DNA of 64,000 bases from contig NZ_JBNPOJ010000003.1 in NCBI RefSeq assembly GCF_050315115.1, positions 1 through 64,000 of the forward strand, given 5' to 3'. The translations under genes were made by a program, and so were the position numbers. The notes beneath the pieces were generated by a model. The model was given only the letters and a program-made list of their open reading frames with translations. It was not told where the DNA came from and searched no databases. Below are positions 7,878 to 16,467 of this stretch, piece after piece. The first letter of the stretch is position 1. Each line of letters begins with the position of its first letter. Source of the stretch: Peptoniphilus_A sp022767005. Its GTDB lineage: Bacteria; Bacillota; Clostridia; Tissierellales; Peptoniphilaceae.

Positions 7878-8126
7878 ATGAGCAAAGTTAATTTGACAAT
7901 AAGCATTGACGATAAAGATAAAGAGTCCTTTAACAAATTAGTTGCAGAAATTGGGATAAATACATCTTCGGCAATAAATATGTTTATAAAACAATCTATA
8001 AGAGAACAAAGACTGCCCTTAAATTTATCGCTAAATGAGAAAGAGAAAAATTTTATAGACACAGAAAAAGTTTCTGAAAAAATTATGGATAAGTATGATT
8101 TTGCCTTTAAGGAATTAGCAAAATGA
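7878..8126 (+). CDS. RelB/DinJ-family ribbon-helix-helix antitoxin, apparently orphan
   Basis: An 82-residue protein whose N-terminal half has the RelB/DinJ pattern: a beta strand (KVNLTISIDDKDK), then helices with GINTSSAINMFIKQSI. Such proteins bind DNA as dimers and wrap a YafQ/RelE-type mRNA interferase with their C-terminus. AGAGGTGAT precedes the ATG. The stop overlaps an ATG (ATGA) that opens only a 17-codon frame (8123-8176), so the usual downstream toxin is missing or lost. It could be a solo regulator or an immunity gene. The DNA-binding fold is clear, the partner is not. Confidence 0.78.
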   Translation: MSKVNLTISIDDKDKESFNKLVAEIGINTSSAINMFIKQSIREQRLPLNLSLNEKEKNFIDTEKVSEKIMDKYDFAFKELAK

Positions 8127-8224
8127 GTATAAGAGCAAACTACAATTCATTGTTTTATCCAAGACTATATCAATAAAGTTACAATAATATTAGACCCTAC
8201 CTAAATAATAAAAATATGTAAAAA

Positions 8225-8260
8225 AAGAAAAACCCGAAGTTTCCTTCGAGTTTTTTCTTT
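8225..8260. terminator. Bidirectional terminator between antitoxin and surface-protein genes
   Basis: An 11-bp stem AAAACCCGAAG/CTTCGAGTTTT with one mismatch and a TTTC loop (8229-8254) has A residues on the left and T residues on the right, so it can serve both convergent transcripts. Confidence 0.85.
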
Positions 8261-8279
8261 TATTTAACATTTAGACTAA

Positions 8280-10865
8280 TTATTTAAAAATAACTGTATA
8301 AGTGTCAGTTGTTTTAACATCACCTTTTTCAAGATAAACAGTAATATCTACTTTTTTACCCTTTGCATCTTTAAGTGTAAAATCAGTATTTCCTGCAATT
8401 AGTTCTTGACCAAAGTTAGCAGCAACGATAGTTTTTAAATCATTTGTAGTTAAATCTTTTGTTGGTATTTTAGCTTGATCCCCAATTTTGAAAGCTACAA
8501 GATTGTGGTTATCTATTAAATCTTTTAAAGCAACCATAGCTCCTGTTCCCTTAATGTCTTTAATACCTTTTGTATCATCCTTAATTGTTACAGTAGCTGT
8601 TTTATCAGCAGCATTATATTCAACTGTTGCAACATCATTAGGTGCTGTTATATTAGCATCTTTAACAGCCTTAGCTACTTCATCTCTAAGAGCTTTTTCA
8701 TCAACATTTTTCTTAGCTTTTTCAATTAAAAGTTGATCTTCATTGTTTAATTTAATATCAGTTGCAATGAATTCACCTTTGTAATTTCTTTCGAATACTT
8801 TGAAAGCAATTTTTTGACCTTCAAAACCTTTAAGAGCTTCTGCTTCTTCATTTGTAATTACATAAGTTGCATATCCATATCTGTCAGCTTCGTCAAATAG
8901 GTTGTAGTCTAATCTAACTAACATGTATTTTTCATTGCCTACTGTCTTAACGCTTTCTAATTTTCCAACTCTTTGAGATTTATCAGCTACTGGAAGAATT
9001 CCTACGATAGAATCTCTAGGTTTTACATCACCAAGAAGTGAAATAATTTCAGCAACATTGCTGTTTTTGTTTTCTACTTTAAATTGGATAGCATTGCCAA
9101 CTTCAAGTTTACCATATCTCTTAGCAGAGAAAATGTCAGCATCTCTAATATCAAGAGTTGTTCTTGCACCATTTATATCTTCAATTCTGATGAATTTCTT
9201 ATCAGAGTCAACTTCTATAATCTTAACGATTGGGAAATCTTTTGAAGAGTGGTCAATTAGAGTCTTGTAGAAAGATCCTGCTCTTACATCATCAAGTTCG
9301 ATAACATCAAATTTATCGCCATATTCTAATGGGAATCTTGAAGTATCATTTACATTGTTTCTATCAATTATTGTACCGTCTGTTTTTTCAATAGTTGTTA
9401 TAAAGTTAGAACCAGAAGTTTCAAGTACTCTGTATTTTTCACCTTTAAATGATTTATTTACAAGGTTAAATACTACAACTTTTGCAGTGTTTCTGTCAGC
9501 ATCATCATATTTGATAGCTTTCCAGTTTCTGTCAAGTCCATCAGTATCAAATCCAGCGTATACATCAACGATTCTGTAGTTATCGTAGTTTTTATATCCA
9601 AGAAGTGCAAGTGCTTCATTTACATTAGCAACTTTCTTCATGATATTATTACCAGGGTTAGCTACATAGAATTCAGTTTTATCGTTAATTTTTAGTGTAA
9701 CAGTGTTTGCATTATTCTTAGTTTTAACATTGTGGAAAGTAATCTTGTTAGCATCTACTCTGCTTTCGTTTTTGAAACCAATAGTAGCATAAGCTTCATT
9801 GTCTAATACAACTTGTTTGTCATTAGAAGGATTTTTAGCACCCTTAGCGTCAAACCATCTTGTTTCTACAGTGTTATCAGCAACACCTCTCCATACAGTG
9901 TTATTATATGAAACTGATGCTGGAGCATTGTTTCTAGCAAGTTCTGCTGGGTTACCAAGTTCAATAATGTGAGTTACTTCGTTTTTGTCATTAGTAAGAA
10001 TTCTTACTAGAGAACCTAAATAGAAATCAGTAGCTTTTAGGTTAAGTGAGCTTAATTTTTGAATTTGTTGTCTATTTGCATCATTACCAGTTACAAATAC
10101 TGTATCTCCAGTAACCTTGTATTCCATTTTAGAATCTTGGTTAAGTTGAAGAACGTCTTTAGTTAAATTAGAGATAATACCTCTAGTTTCGTTAGCAGGT
10201 ACTCTCTTGAATTCTTGCATTTTGTATAGAGCATTGTAAACCATTGTGAATGCATCTGCTCTATTAGCTGCTTTGTTAGAATCAGCGATTGTTACATCGT
10301 CAAGAATTCCAAGTTCAGCTGCCCAAGTCATCCAAGAAGATGCCCATTTAGCATTTTTAACCATGTCAGCTGTTAGGTCTTTTTTAGCAAGAACTACTAA
10401 CATTTTAGCTAATTCAGCATAAGTTACGTCGTTTTCAGGTTTGAATGATCCGTCAGGATATCCAGCTAGCATTGCAATTCCGTTAGCATCAGATGGTACA
10501 GTAGTTCCAACTGTGATAACTCCGTTTGCCCAGTGCTTAGCATCTACGTCAGAGTAGATTTTCATTGATCCTTGTAGTTGTTTAGATAATTCTTCATTAC
10601 CATTAGCTAGTACAAGTAATCTTGTGATTTCGGATCTCTTGATATTTTTATCAAGTCCGTAAGTTCCATCTTCGTAGCCTTCAACAAGTTTTTTGTCGAT
10701 AATGTATTGGATTTTATTATCTTTTCCAACTACTTTTTCAACTTTTTCTCCAGCTTCAGCTTTTTTAGCTTCTGGCTTTGTTGTTGTTTCAGCGGCGAAG
10801 ACACTTGTGAATGTTCCTAGTACCATTACTAGTGCTAGTACTAGAGAAATAATTTTTTTGTTCAT
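8280..10865 (-). CDS. SLH-domain surface (S-layer-like) protein
   Basis: An 861-residue exported protein. Residues 1-25 are a signal peptide (positive MNKK, hydrophobic core, cleavage near SVFA-A). SLH-type repeats follow at about 50-215 (LVEGYEDGTYGLDKNIKRSE, GYPDGSFKPENDVTYAELAK, ADAFTMVYNAL) and would anchor it to secondary cell-wall polymer. The remainder is a long Asn/Asp/Lys-rich beta region of no recognised fold, ending in a domain with a probable Ig-like pattern. AAGGAGG precedes the ATG by 12 bases. Codon use looks more uniform than in neighbours, as in highly expressed S-layer genes. That it is the main S-layer protein is inference. Confidence 0.85.
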   Translation of the reverse strand: MNKKIISLVLALVMVLGTFTSVFAAETTTKPEAKKAEAGEKVEKVVGKDNKIQYIIDKKLVEGYEDGTYGLDKNIKRSEITRLLVLANGNEELSKQLQGSMKIYSDVDAKHWANGVITVGTTVPSDANGIAMLAGYPDGSFKPENDVTYAELAKMLVVLAKKDLTADMVKNAKWASSWMTWAAELGILDDVTIADSNKAANRADAFTMVYNALYKMQEFKRVPANETRGIISNLTKDVLQLNQDSKMEYKVTGDTVFVTGNDANRQQIQKLSSLNLKATDFYLGSLVRILTNDKNEVTHIIELGNPAELARNNAPASVSYNNTVWRGVADNTVETRWFDAKGAKNPSNDKQVVLDNEAYATIGFKNESRVDANKITFHNVKTKNNANTVTLKINDKTEFYVANPGNNIMKKVANVNEALALLGYKNYDNYRIVDVYAGFDTDGLDRNWKAIKYDDADRNTAKVVVFNLVNKSFKGEKYRVLETSGSNFITTIEKTDGTIIDRNNVNDTSRFPLEYGDKFDVIELDDVRAGSFYKTLIDHSSKDFPIVKIIEVDSDKKFIRIEDINGARTTLDIRDADIFSAKRYGKLEVGNAIQFKVENKNSNVAEIISLLGDVKPRDSIVGILPVADKSQRVGKLESVKTVGNEKYMLVRLDYNLFDEADRYGYATYVITNEEAEALKGFEGQKIAFKVFERNYKGEFIATDIKLNNEDQLLIEKAKKNVDEKALRDEVAKAVKDANITAPNDVATVEYNAADKTATVTIKDDTKGIKDIKGTGAMVALKDLIDNHNLVAFKIGDQAKIPTKDLTTNDLKTIVAANFGQELIAGNTDFTLKDAKGKKVDITVYLEKGDVKTTDTYTVIFK

Positions 10866-11007
10866 TTGTCTTTCGACCTCCTTAAAAATTTTGTAGATTC
10901 TACAAAAGTCTCAAACTTTTGTCGCCGAGACTGAACAATCTCGACTTAGAGGTGACAAATAAATATCGCCTTATTCCGACTTTATTAAATTGTCATGTTC
11001 CTCTTAT
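10866..11007 (-). promoter_or_regulatory. Long structured 5' leader of the surface-protein mRNA
   Basis: About 140 bases lie between the predicted transcription start and the ATG. The leader can form a 5' stem pairing AGAGG and GACAA with TTGTC and CCTCT, a hairpin CGAGA/TCTCG (10926-10943), a hairpin CAAAAGT/ACTTTTG (10903-10921) and a hairpin TTTTGTAG/CTACAAAA (10889-10907). The last two share bases 10903-10907 and exclude each other, and the last is followed by five T residues. It may stabilise the mRNA or act as a switch; no ligand class was recognised. Confidence 0.55.
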
Positions 11008-11013
11008 GTTTCT

Positions 11014-11041
11014 ATTATACACTAGAAATTTCCTTTGTAAA
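11014..11041 (-). promoter_or_regulatory. Promoter of the surface-protein gene
   Basis: Minus-strand TTTACA (11036-11041) and TATAAT (11014-11019) with a 16-base spacer. This places the transcription start near 11007. Confidence 0.65.
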
Positions 11042-11268
11042 ATTACAATTCCATTACATAAATCAAGTGCGTGATATTTTTTTGAAATATTTATGTAATA
11101 TTGATTTTGCTTTAGTTATTTTTAGTGCTAATAGAAAAGGGTCTTGCGACCGTAAGTAAAATTATAACAAAAGGGCTGTTTTTTTGCAATTCATTTTTTG
11201 TCGTGGTGCATTTTGCCCGTTTTTTTAATATTTTCTTCTTTTATTTTTTATTTTATTTTGCATTTCAT
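11042..11268. other. AT-rich intergenic region
   Basis: No gene is supported between the surface-protein promoter and the ferritin terminator. A short GGTCTTGCGACC hairpin occurs around 11141-11152. An ORF reading across on the plus strand is antisense to ferritin and has no coding character. Confidence 0.5.
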
Positions 11269-11298
11269 AAAAAAAGATACCCTAAGGTACCTTTTTTG
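11269..11298 (-). terminator. Terminator of ferritin gene
   Basis: Stem AAAAGGTACC/GGTATCTTTT with loop TTAG, followed on the minus strand by a T run, just after the ferritin stop. Confidence 0.85.
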
Positions 11299-11306
11299 AT
11301 TTTAAA

Positions 11307-11786
11307 TTATCTCTTGGCAAGTTCTCCGTCAAAGATATATAGTCCTGCCCAATTTTCATCTATTCTTTCTAGTCTTTCGATTATTCCTCTGAAGTTATCT
11401 TCTTCTTCAACTTGTTCGTCAATATACCATTGTAGAAGTGATGTTACTCTGCGGTCCTTTTCTTCTAGTGATAGGTCTACAAGTTCGTTTATTCTTCTTG
11501 TTACTTCTTGTTCATGTTCATAAGCTGCTTTAAATGTTTCTGTGAAGTTTCCAAATTCTACTTGTGGTTTTTCTATTCCTTCAAGTTCTGGTCTTGAGCC
11601 TATTTCAAATAAGAATTGTCTCAATTTTTCTGCGTGTGTAAATTCTTCTTCTGCTTGTTTGTTGAAGAAGTGAGCAAATCCGTCCATGCCCTTGTCTTTC
11701 ATATAGTTTGCCATTGAATAGTAAATATATCCTGAGGATATTTCAAAGTTATATTGTTCGTTTATTTTTTTTATTAGTTTTCCCAT
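11307..11786 (-). CDS. ftnA: Ferritin (non-heme, FtnA type)
   Basis: A 159-residue four-helix iron-storage protein that oxidises Fe(II) at a di-iron centre and stores it in a 24-mer. The diagnostic pattern is present: E and Y in the first helix (EQYNFEISSGYIYYSM), EEEFTHAEKL with the bridging Glu and His, and DEQVEEEDNF with the later ferroxidase residues. There is no haem-binding Met of bacterioferritin type. The start at 11786 follows GGAGG; an in-frame upstream start is less likely. It is monocistronic with its own terminator. Confidence 0.93.
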   Translation of the reverse strand: MGKLIKKINEQYNFEISSGYIYYSMANYMKDKGMDGFAHFFNKQAEEEFTHAEKLRQFLFEIGSRPELEGIEKPQVEFGNFTETFKAAYEHEQEVTRRINELVDLSLEEKDRRVTSLLQWYIDEQVEEEDNFRGIIERLERIDENWAGLYIFDGELAKR

Positions 11787-11890
11787 AATAAAACCTCCCA
11801 TGATTTTATTTTTGTAACTTTTGCTATGCTTATATTTAAAGCATCTTTACTCATACTTTTATGTTACCCTCATTTTTCCTTTTGAAACAA

Positions 11891-13993
11891 CTAATTGGAA
11901 ATTCCCAAGTTGTCTATTGATATTTTTGTGTTGTCTTTGATTTGAAATTCTATTTTATTTATTTCTTCTATATTTAACTTGTCATTTTTCTTTTTAAAGT
12001 CTTCCATTGGGATTAAAACTGTTTGGGGGCTGTATCTATCTACATAATCACCTGTGAGATAATCTGTTTTGTAGATAAAAGATTTTGTCATTGGCGTCAA
12101 GTTTTTATATTTTGATAAGTTTAGCGAAGCGGCATTGCCCCAAGTGTCTTGAATTTCTATATCTACTGAATCTGAATTGTCTATATAGTTTAAATTTTCT
12201 ATGTCAAATTGCAAAAATTTTCCAGTTGGTATTTTTTCTGTAAATCTCATCCCATAACTTGATTTTTCTTTGCTATCTAAGAAAACTGCTGTGGTGTTGG
12301 AATAGCTTTCGCCATATTCGTGGCTGTCTTCATAAATGTCATTTAAGTTGTCAAAATTTATTATCCCGCCCTTTATCGATGTGGTTGTCAAGTCATAGTC
12401 TTCTTCAAAGTCTGCGATTTTCATAAAGGTTGAATCCATATATCTATTGTAGTAATTTGTCTTTGGCAAGTCGCCGTAATCTTTTGAACCTTCTCTAAAG
12501 ATTTCTCTGTTGTAACTTTTTTCAAAGGCGTTTTCTAAAAAATTTAGAGTGTATATAGAAAGAATTTCTCTTTGGTCATCTCCGTCTAAAAGTTCTTTTC
12601 CATTTAAGAAAAATCCTTCCGCAGGGTCTATGTCGCTGTCGCCCCAAAGTGAATTAAAGTTGCCATGATTTGCATAGCCGAGATATATTGCCGATTTAAA
12701 GTTGTCCTTTTCTCCCGAAAAAAATACATTGTCGTAGAGCAACATCCCTTCGAAGCCATCTACGTCAGCATCGTCGCTGCCGCCAATTGTAAGATAATCT
12801 ACGTCTTTTAAAACTATGCTCTTGTCTGATGGTTCGTATTGGTCGTAAGTTGGAGAAACTGTGATTATACCCTTGATGTTAAAGTTATATTTGTGAGAAA
12901 TATTTCCATCGTCGGGATGAAAATTTAGTTGGTTAAAGTTGTAGGCGATTGCTGCCGCTTCTCCGCCACGAGAATGTCCAAGTAGTGCGATGTTTTGTGG
13001 GTCAAATCTATTGTATAGCAGGCTATCTTTTGTTTTATTTCTCCATAAAATATTTTTTATGTTTTCAAGTAAGAGGACTGCTCTTGCGTCATTTTCGTTG
13101 GAAAGTCCAAACTTAAAAAATCCATTTAACATATTTTGGTCCACAGATACTACTGCAATGCCCCTCTCTGCGAGGTAATGTCCCAGATAATCGTAGCCTA
13201 AATAATTTTTAGTTGTAAATCTGTGATTGCCATGGACTACAAATAAAAGTGGCGCTCTCGCCAAATTTTTTGGTGCGTAAATTCTGCCCTTAACTTCTGT
13301 TTCTTTTAAAGTTTTTCCAAATAACTTATCTCTAACTTTTTTTGTGTTGCCGCTATAATTTACGTAATCACGCAAATTTACGGGGTTTCCCTCGTAATCT
13401 ATTACTTCAACTTTATATTTTGCTGGTTTTGATGCAATTTTATTTTTTTCGCCATTTAATTCATAGACTTCTCTGCTGTCAAATCCTGGGAAAAACATAA
13501 AATAAAGTGATGCAAGGATTATAATCATGCTTGGCATTAAAAATAATAGTGCTTTTTTCTTTTTATTTTTTGTAAAACTAATTAGGGACTTTGAAAAAGC
13601 AAGGATCACTAAAAAAGCTACTGCAATAAATATTATTTCAAAGTGTTCTAGGTCCACATAGTATAGACATTGGTCGTAAAAATATTTTATCCCCCAAATT
13701 AATATTGCATATAAAGCAAGATTTTTCGTCCTAATTCTTTTTAATAGGATAAATATAATTTTAAGTAAAAATTCCGCTAAATTGTAAAAAACAAAAAATA
13801 AAGAAGCAAATATTATAAAGGCTAGTGCCTTTGGTATGTTAAAGTCTTCTATGTAGTAATAGAAAAACATAGCTGAAAATAAAGACATTATAGCAATGAC
13901 TATAAGTCTAAACCCTCTTGCTCTTCCAAAATGTTTTTTGAAAAAATTATTTATTTTGTTTGATATCTTTATTAAAAAATTATTTATTTTCAT
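11891..13993 (-). CDS. Membrane-anchored alpha/beta-hydrolase
   Basis: A 700-residue protein of unknown substrate. Residues 25-170 hold about five membrane helices. The extracytoplasmic part has an alpha/beta-hydrolase core: oxyanion-strand motif LLFVVHGNHRF (about 249-259), nucleophile elbow GHSRGG with S341, and a probable acid in the GGSDDADVDG segment. A C-terminal beta domain (from about 535) looks like a carbohydrate-binding or sheet module. It resembles secreted lipase/esterase-like or chlorophyllase-type hydrolases. There is no good Shine-Dalgarno before the ATG; a perfect hairpin fills the gap to ricT. Confidence 0.72.
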   Translation of the reverse strand: MKINNFLIKISNKINNFFKKHFGRARGFRLIVIAIMSLFSAMFFYYYIEDFNIPKALAFIIFASLFFVFYNLAEFLLKIIFILLKRIRTKNLALYAILIWGIKYFYDQCLYYVDLEHFEIIFIAVAFLVILAFSKSLISFTKNKKKKALLFLMPSMIIILASLYFMFFPGFDSREVYELNGEKNKIASKPAKYKVEVIDYEGNPVNLRDYVNYSGNTKKVRDKLFGKTLKETEVKGRIYAPKNLARAPLLFVVHGNHRFTTKNYLGYDYLGHYLAERGIAVVSVDQNMLNGFFKFGLSNENDARAVLLLENIKNILWRNKTKDSLLYNRFDPQNIALLGHSRGGEAAAIAYNFNQLNFHPDDGNISHKYNFNIKGIITVSPTYDQYEPSDKSIVLKDVDYLTIGGSDDADVDGFEGMLLYDNVFFSGEKDNFKSAIYLGYANHGNFNSLWGDSDIDPAEGFFLNGKELLDGDDQREILSIYTLNFLENAFEKSYNREIFREGSKDYGDLPKTNYYNRYMDSTFMKIADFEEDYDLTTTSIKGGIINFDNLNDIYEDSHEYGESYSNTTAVFLDSKEKSSYGMRFTEKIPTGKFLQFDIENLNYIDNSDSVDIEIQDTWGNAASLNLSKYKNLTPMTKSFIYKTDYLTGDYVDRYSPQTVLIPMEDFKKKNDKLNIEEINKIEFQIKDNTKISIDNLGISN

Positions 13994-14000
13994 AATAATA

Positions 14001-14019
14001 GGATAAGCATCGCTTATCC
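14001..14019 (-). other. Intercistronic hairpin between ricT and the hydrolase gene
   Basis: A perfect 8-bp stem GGATAAGC/GCTTATCC with a 3-base loop occupies most of the 26-bp gap. On the minus strand it is not followed by a T run, so it is probably an RNA-processing or translation-control element and not a terminator. Confidence 0.5.
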
Positions 14020-14913
14020 TTAATCCCTCTCTAATTCTACAAGTTCACTTTCGTCGTATTCTTCTACATTAAGTGATACTGATTCATTTATAAAAGTTTT
14101 GTTAAACTCGCGAGTTCGTTTTATTTCATCGAGTTCTAAATAGGTTGTTTCTTTTTCGTCTTCAAATTCATACATAACTTTCACAAGTTCTTGTATTGTG
14201 TAAGTGGAAACTACTGTCGCCTTGCCTCTACTTGTCTTTACAATTTCGCCTGCTCTTGGCATTTTCTTGTTAATACATTCGTAACCTTCTTGTTCGTATT
14301 TTAGGCAACACATAAGCCTGCCGCAAATTCCAGAAATTTTGGTAGGGTTCAAACTTAAATTTTGGTCCTTTGCCATTTTTATTGAAACTGGCGAAAATTC
14401 GCTTAAAAATGTGGAGCAACAAGTTGGTCTGCCACAACATCCAAGTCCACCGACGAATTTTGCTTGGTCACGAACTCCAATTTGTCTAAGTTCAATTCTA
14501 GTTTTAAAAATTGAGGCGAGATCTCTTACTAATTCTCTAAAGTCCACTCTGCCCTCTGATGTGAAGTAAAACAATAATTTTGAGCGGTCAAAGGTGTATT
14601 CGCAGGAAATTAATTTCATATCGAGTCCATGTTCTGCTACCTTTTGTTCACATATTATAATTGCTTCTTTTGCTTTATTTCTATTTTCCACATTGATATT
14701 TTTATCTTCTTGATTTGCAACTCGTATTACTGGTTTAAGTTCGCCCTTAATGCTTTCTTCTTCTACTTTTTTTAAAAGTTTTACTGCGCCAAATTCGAGT
14801 CCACGCACAGTTTCTACTATTACATAATCGCCAATTTTTAAATCTATATCAATGGGATCAAAATAATAGATTTTGCCAGTTCTTTTAAATCTAATTCCAG
14901 CTATTTCTATCAT
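14020..14913 (-). CDS. ricT: PSP1-domain protein RicT (YaaT)
   Basis: RicT is a subunit of the RicA-RicF-RicT complex, which carries Fe-S clusters and, in Bacillus, supports RNase Y processing and developmental phosphorelay. The 297-residue protein has the conserved cysteine-rich core (GGLGCCGRPTCCSTF, then GICGRLMCCLKYE) that binds the clusters, preceded by a SPOUT-like N-terminal half. Its start overlaps the holB stop by four bases. In Firmicutes the order tmk-darA-yaaR-holB-yaaT is conserved, which supports the call. Confidence 0.93.
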   Translation of the reverse strand: MIEIAGIRFKRTGKIYYFDPIDIDLKIGDYVIVETVRGLEFGAVKLLKKVEEESIKGELKPVIRVANQEDKNINVENRNKAKEAIIICEQKVAEHGLDMKLISCEYTFDRSKLLFYFTSEGRVDFRELVRDLASIFKTRIELRQIGVRDQAKFVGGLGCCGRPTCCSTFLSEFSPVSIKMAKDQNLSLNPTKISGICGRLMCCLKYEQEGYECINKKMPRAGEIVKTSRGKATVVSTYTIQELVKVMYEFEDEKETTYLELDEIKRTREFNKTFINESVSLNVEEYDESELVELERD

Positions 14914-15848
14914 CTAATTCCCCCTAATTCAATTAAAAGTGTTTCTACATTTAAGTCAAAATTTATATTCTTCTCTTGACGCTCAAGTGCCTTTATAATT
15001 GCGTCATAGGATTTTATTACTTGCGATACACTGACGTCTTCTAATTTTAATAAATCTATTTTGTCTATGTTTGCAATTTTTTCTTCTCTGCCATTTTTTA
15101 TATATATTAAGTCCATATACCATGTGAGCATAAAGTTCAAAATATTTTCAAAATCTTCTTTATTGTCCTTGAAAAAATTTATCTCGTCAAAAATAAATTC
15201 TGTCTTCCTTATAATTTTGTCAATTAATTTTATTACATCTTCTCTCTTTGACAGAAGTTCAGGATCTTCGTAATATCTAAGGGCAAGGCTCACACTCCCA
15301 TTGGAAAGTCGTGAAAAAAGTTTTGCATTTTTTTCTGTAATATTTTTTTTAATTAAAAAGTCTTCTATTCTATCTCTTGTAACATCAGCAAATTTTAAAA
15401 TCCTACACCTTGATATGATTGTGGGAAGAATTTTTTTTATGGTGCTTGATATTAATATTAAAATCAAATAATCCTCAGGTTCTTCCAAGGTTTTTAAAAG
15501 TGTATTTTGTCCTTCTACTGTAACTTTGTCAAAATCGTCTATGATTACAATTTTGTGGCTACTGTTATAGGGTTTTGAGAAAGAATTTTCGATTATTTCT
15601 TCAATTTCTTCTTTTTTTATTATGCTTTTGCCCTTTACTATAAAAAGGTCGGAGTCTTCATATTCTTTTATTCCGCTAAAAAATCTAAGGGCTTCGCTAT
15701 TGTCCTTTAATATTGCTCTTGCAAAATTTTTCGCATGAGAAAACTTTCCTATTCCCTTTGAGCCGCAAAAAAGATATGCGTGGCTATAAGATTTGTTTTG
15801 TAAATCTCTTTCTAAGCTATTTATTATTTCTGAGTTTTCTAAAAACAT
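14910..15848 (-). CDS. holB: DNA polymerase III delta' subunit
   Basis: HolB is the AAA+ delta' stator of the clamp loader. The 312 residues include a degenerate P-loop (GSKGIGKFS in place of a Lys-Thr/Ser GKT), a DEAD-like IIDDFDKVT, the sensor/SRC motif (IISRCRILKF) and a C-terminal helical collar. The zinc-binding cysteines seen in many clamp-loader subunits are absent. The start shares a base with the preceding c-di-AMP receptor stop, and the gene overlaps ricT. Confidence 0.9.
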   Translation of the reverse strand: MFLENSEIINSLERDLQNKSYSHAYLFCGSKGIGKFSHAKNFARAILKDNSEALRFFSGIKEYEDSDLFIVKGKSIIKKEEIEEIIENSFSKPYNSSHKIVIIDDFDKVTVEGQNTLLKTLEEPEDYLILILISSTIKKILPTIISRCRILKFADVTRDRIEDFLIKKNITEKNAKLFSRLSNGSVSLALRYYEDPELLSKREDVIKLIDKIIRKTEFIFDEINFFKDNKEDFENILNFMLTWYMDLIYIKNGREEKIANIDKIDLLKLEDVSVSQVIKSYDAIIKALERQEKNINFDLNVETLLIELGGIR

Positions 15849-16132
15849 TAAATTCTCTTTGAATCTTCCAAGTCAACTACAAATATTGTGGCTCCAGAAA
15901 CTTTGAAGTCCCCTTCTTTAATGTGAATGTCTTCGGGTTCAGTTAGCTCTTTAAAAATTGCGTAAATCCTATCGAGTTCACTTTCTTCACAACCTAACAA
16001 AAGTGTGGTATTGCCCGATTTGAAGAAACCGCCTGTTGAACTTAGTCTTGTAACATATATGTCTTCGTCTAAAAATTTATCTATTAGTGCATCTGTGTAT
16101 TTCTCTTGCACTATTGCTATAATCATTTTCAT
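15848..16132 (-). CDS. Short paralogue of cyclic-di-AMP receptor (PstA/DarA family)
   Basis: A 94-residue PII-like protein with the DarA signatures MKMIIAIVQEKYTD, RLSSTGGFFKSGNTTLLLG and the closing VSGATIFVVDLED. It aligns with its upstream neighbour but is about 14 residues shorter: the large loop before the last strand, which in PstA contacts c-di-AMP, is reduced to KEGDFKVSG. It may have changed or lost ligand binding, or may form heterotrimers with the neighbour. The start lies eight bases from the previous stop. Confidence 0.85.
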   Translation of the reverse strand: MKMIIAIVQEKYTDALIDKFLDEDIYVTRLSSTGGFFKSGNTTLLLGCEESELDRIYAIFKELTEPEDIHIKEGDFKVSGATIFVVDLEDSKRI

Positions 16133-16140
16133 AATATCAC

Positions 16141-16467
16141 CTAAAACTTTTTAAAATCAAATACATCGACTACAAAAATTGTCGCTCCACCAACTTTTAC
16201 GCTTATTGGCACTGGAATCATAGCTTGACCTGGAATATTAATTGGTTGGATAGTTCTTTTTACTTCTCTTGTCTTTGAATTTTCTTCTAAAATTTTCATA
16301 AACTTATCCTTGTCTTCGTCGTCAATCCCTGAAATAATTGTAACATTCCCAGATTTTAAAAATCCGCCAGTGGAACTTACTTTTGTAACTTTAAAATTAT
16401 TCTTGTTAAGAGTTTTTATTAAATTTTCGCTATCTTCATCTTGAACTATTGCGATTACAAGTTTCAC
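16141..16467 (-). CDS. darA: Cyclic-di-AMP receptor DarA (PstA/YaaQ)
   Basis: A 108-residue homotrimeric PII-like receptor of the second messenger c-di-AMP. It begins VKLVIAIVQDEDSENL, has STGGFLKSGNVT (the ligand-binding Thr/Gly stretch), the long loop IPGQAMIPVPISVKVGGAT and the ending DVFDFKKF, all as in the canonical 109-residue family. I place the start at the GTG (16467-16465) that overlaps the tmk stop as GTGA, with AGAGGA upstream; a longer in-frame extension lies inside tmk. Confidence 0.92.
   Translation of the reverse strand: MKLVIAIVQDEDSENLIKTLNKNNFKVTKVSSTGGFLKSGNVTIISGIDDEDKDKFMKILEENSKTREVKRTIQPINIPGQAMIPVPISVKVGGATIFVVDVFDFKKF

Noticed and set aside
11125..11523. Plus-strand ORF overlapping ferritin
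   Set aside because: It is antisense to a typical ferritin gene, has low complexity and no ribosome site.
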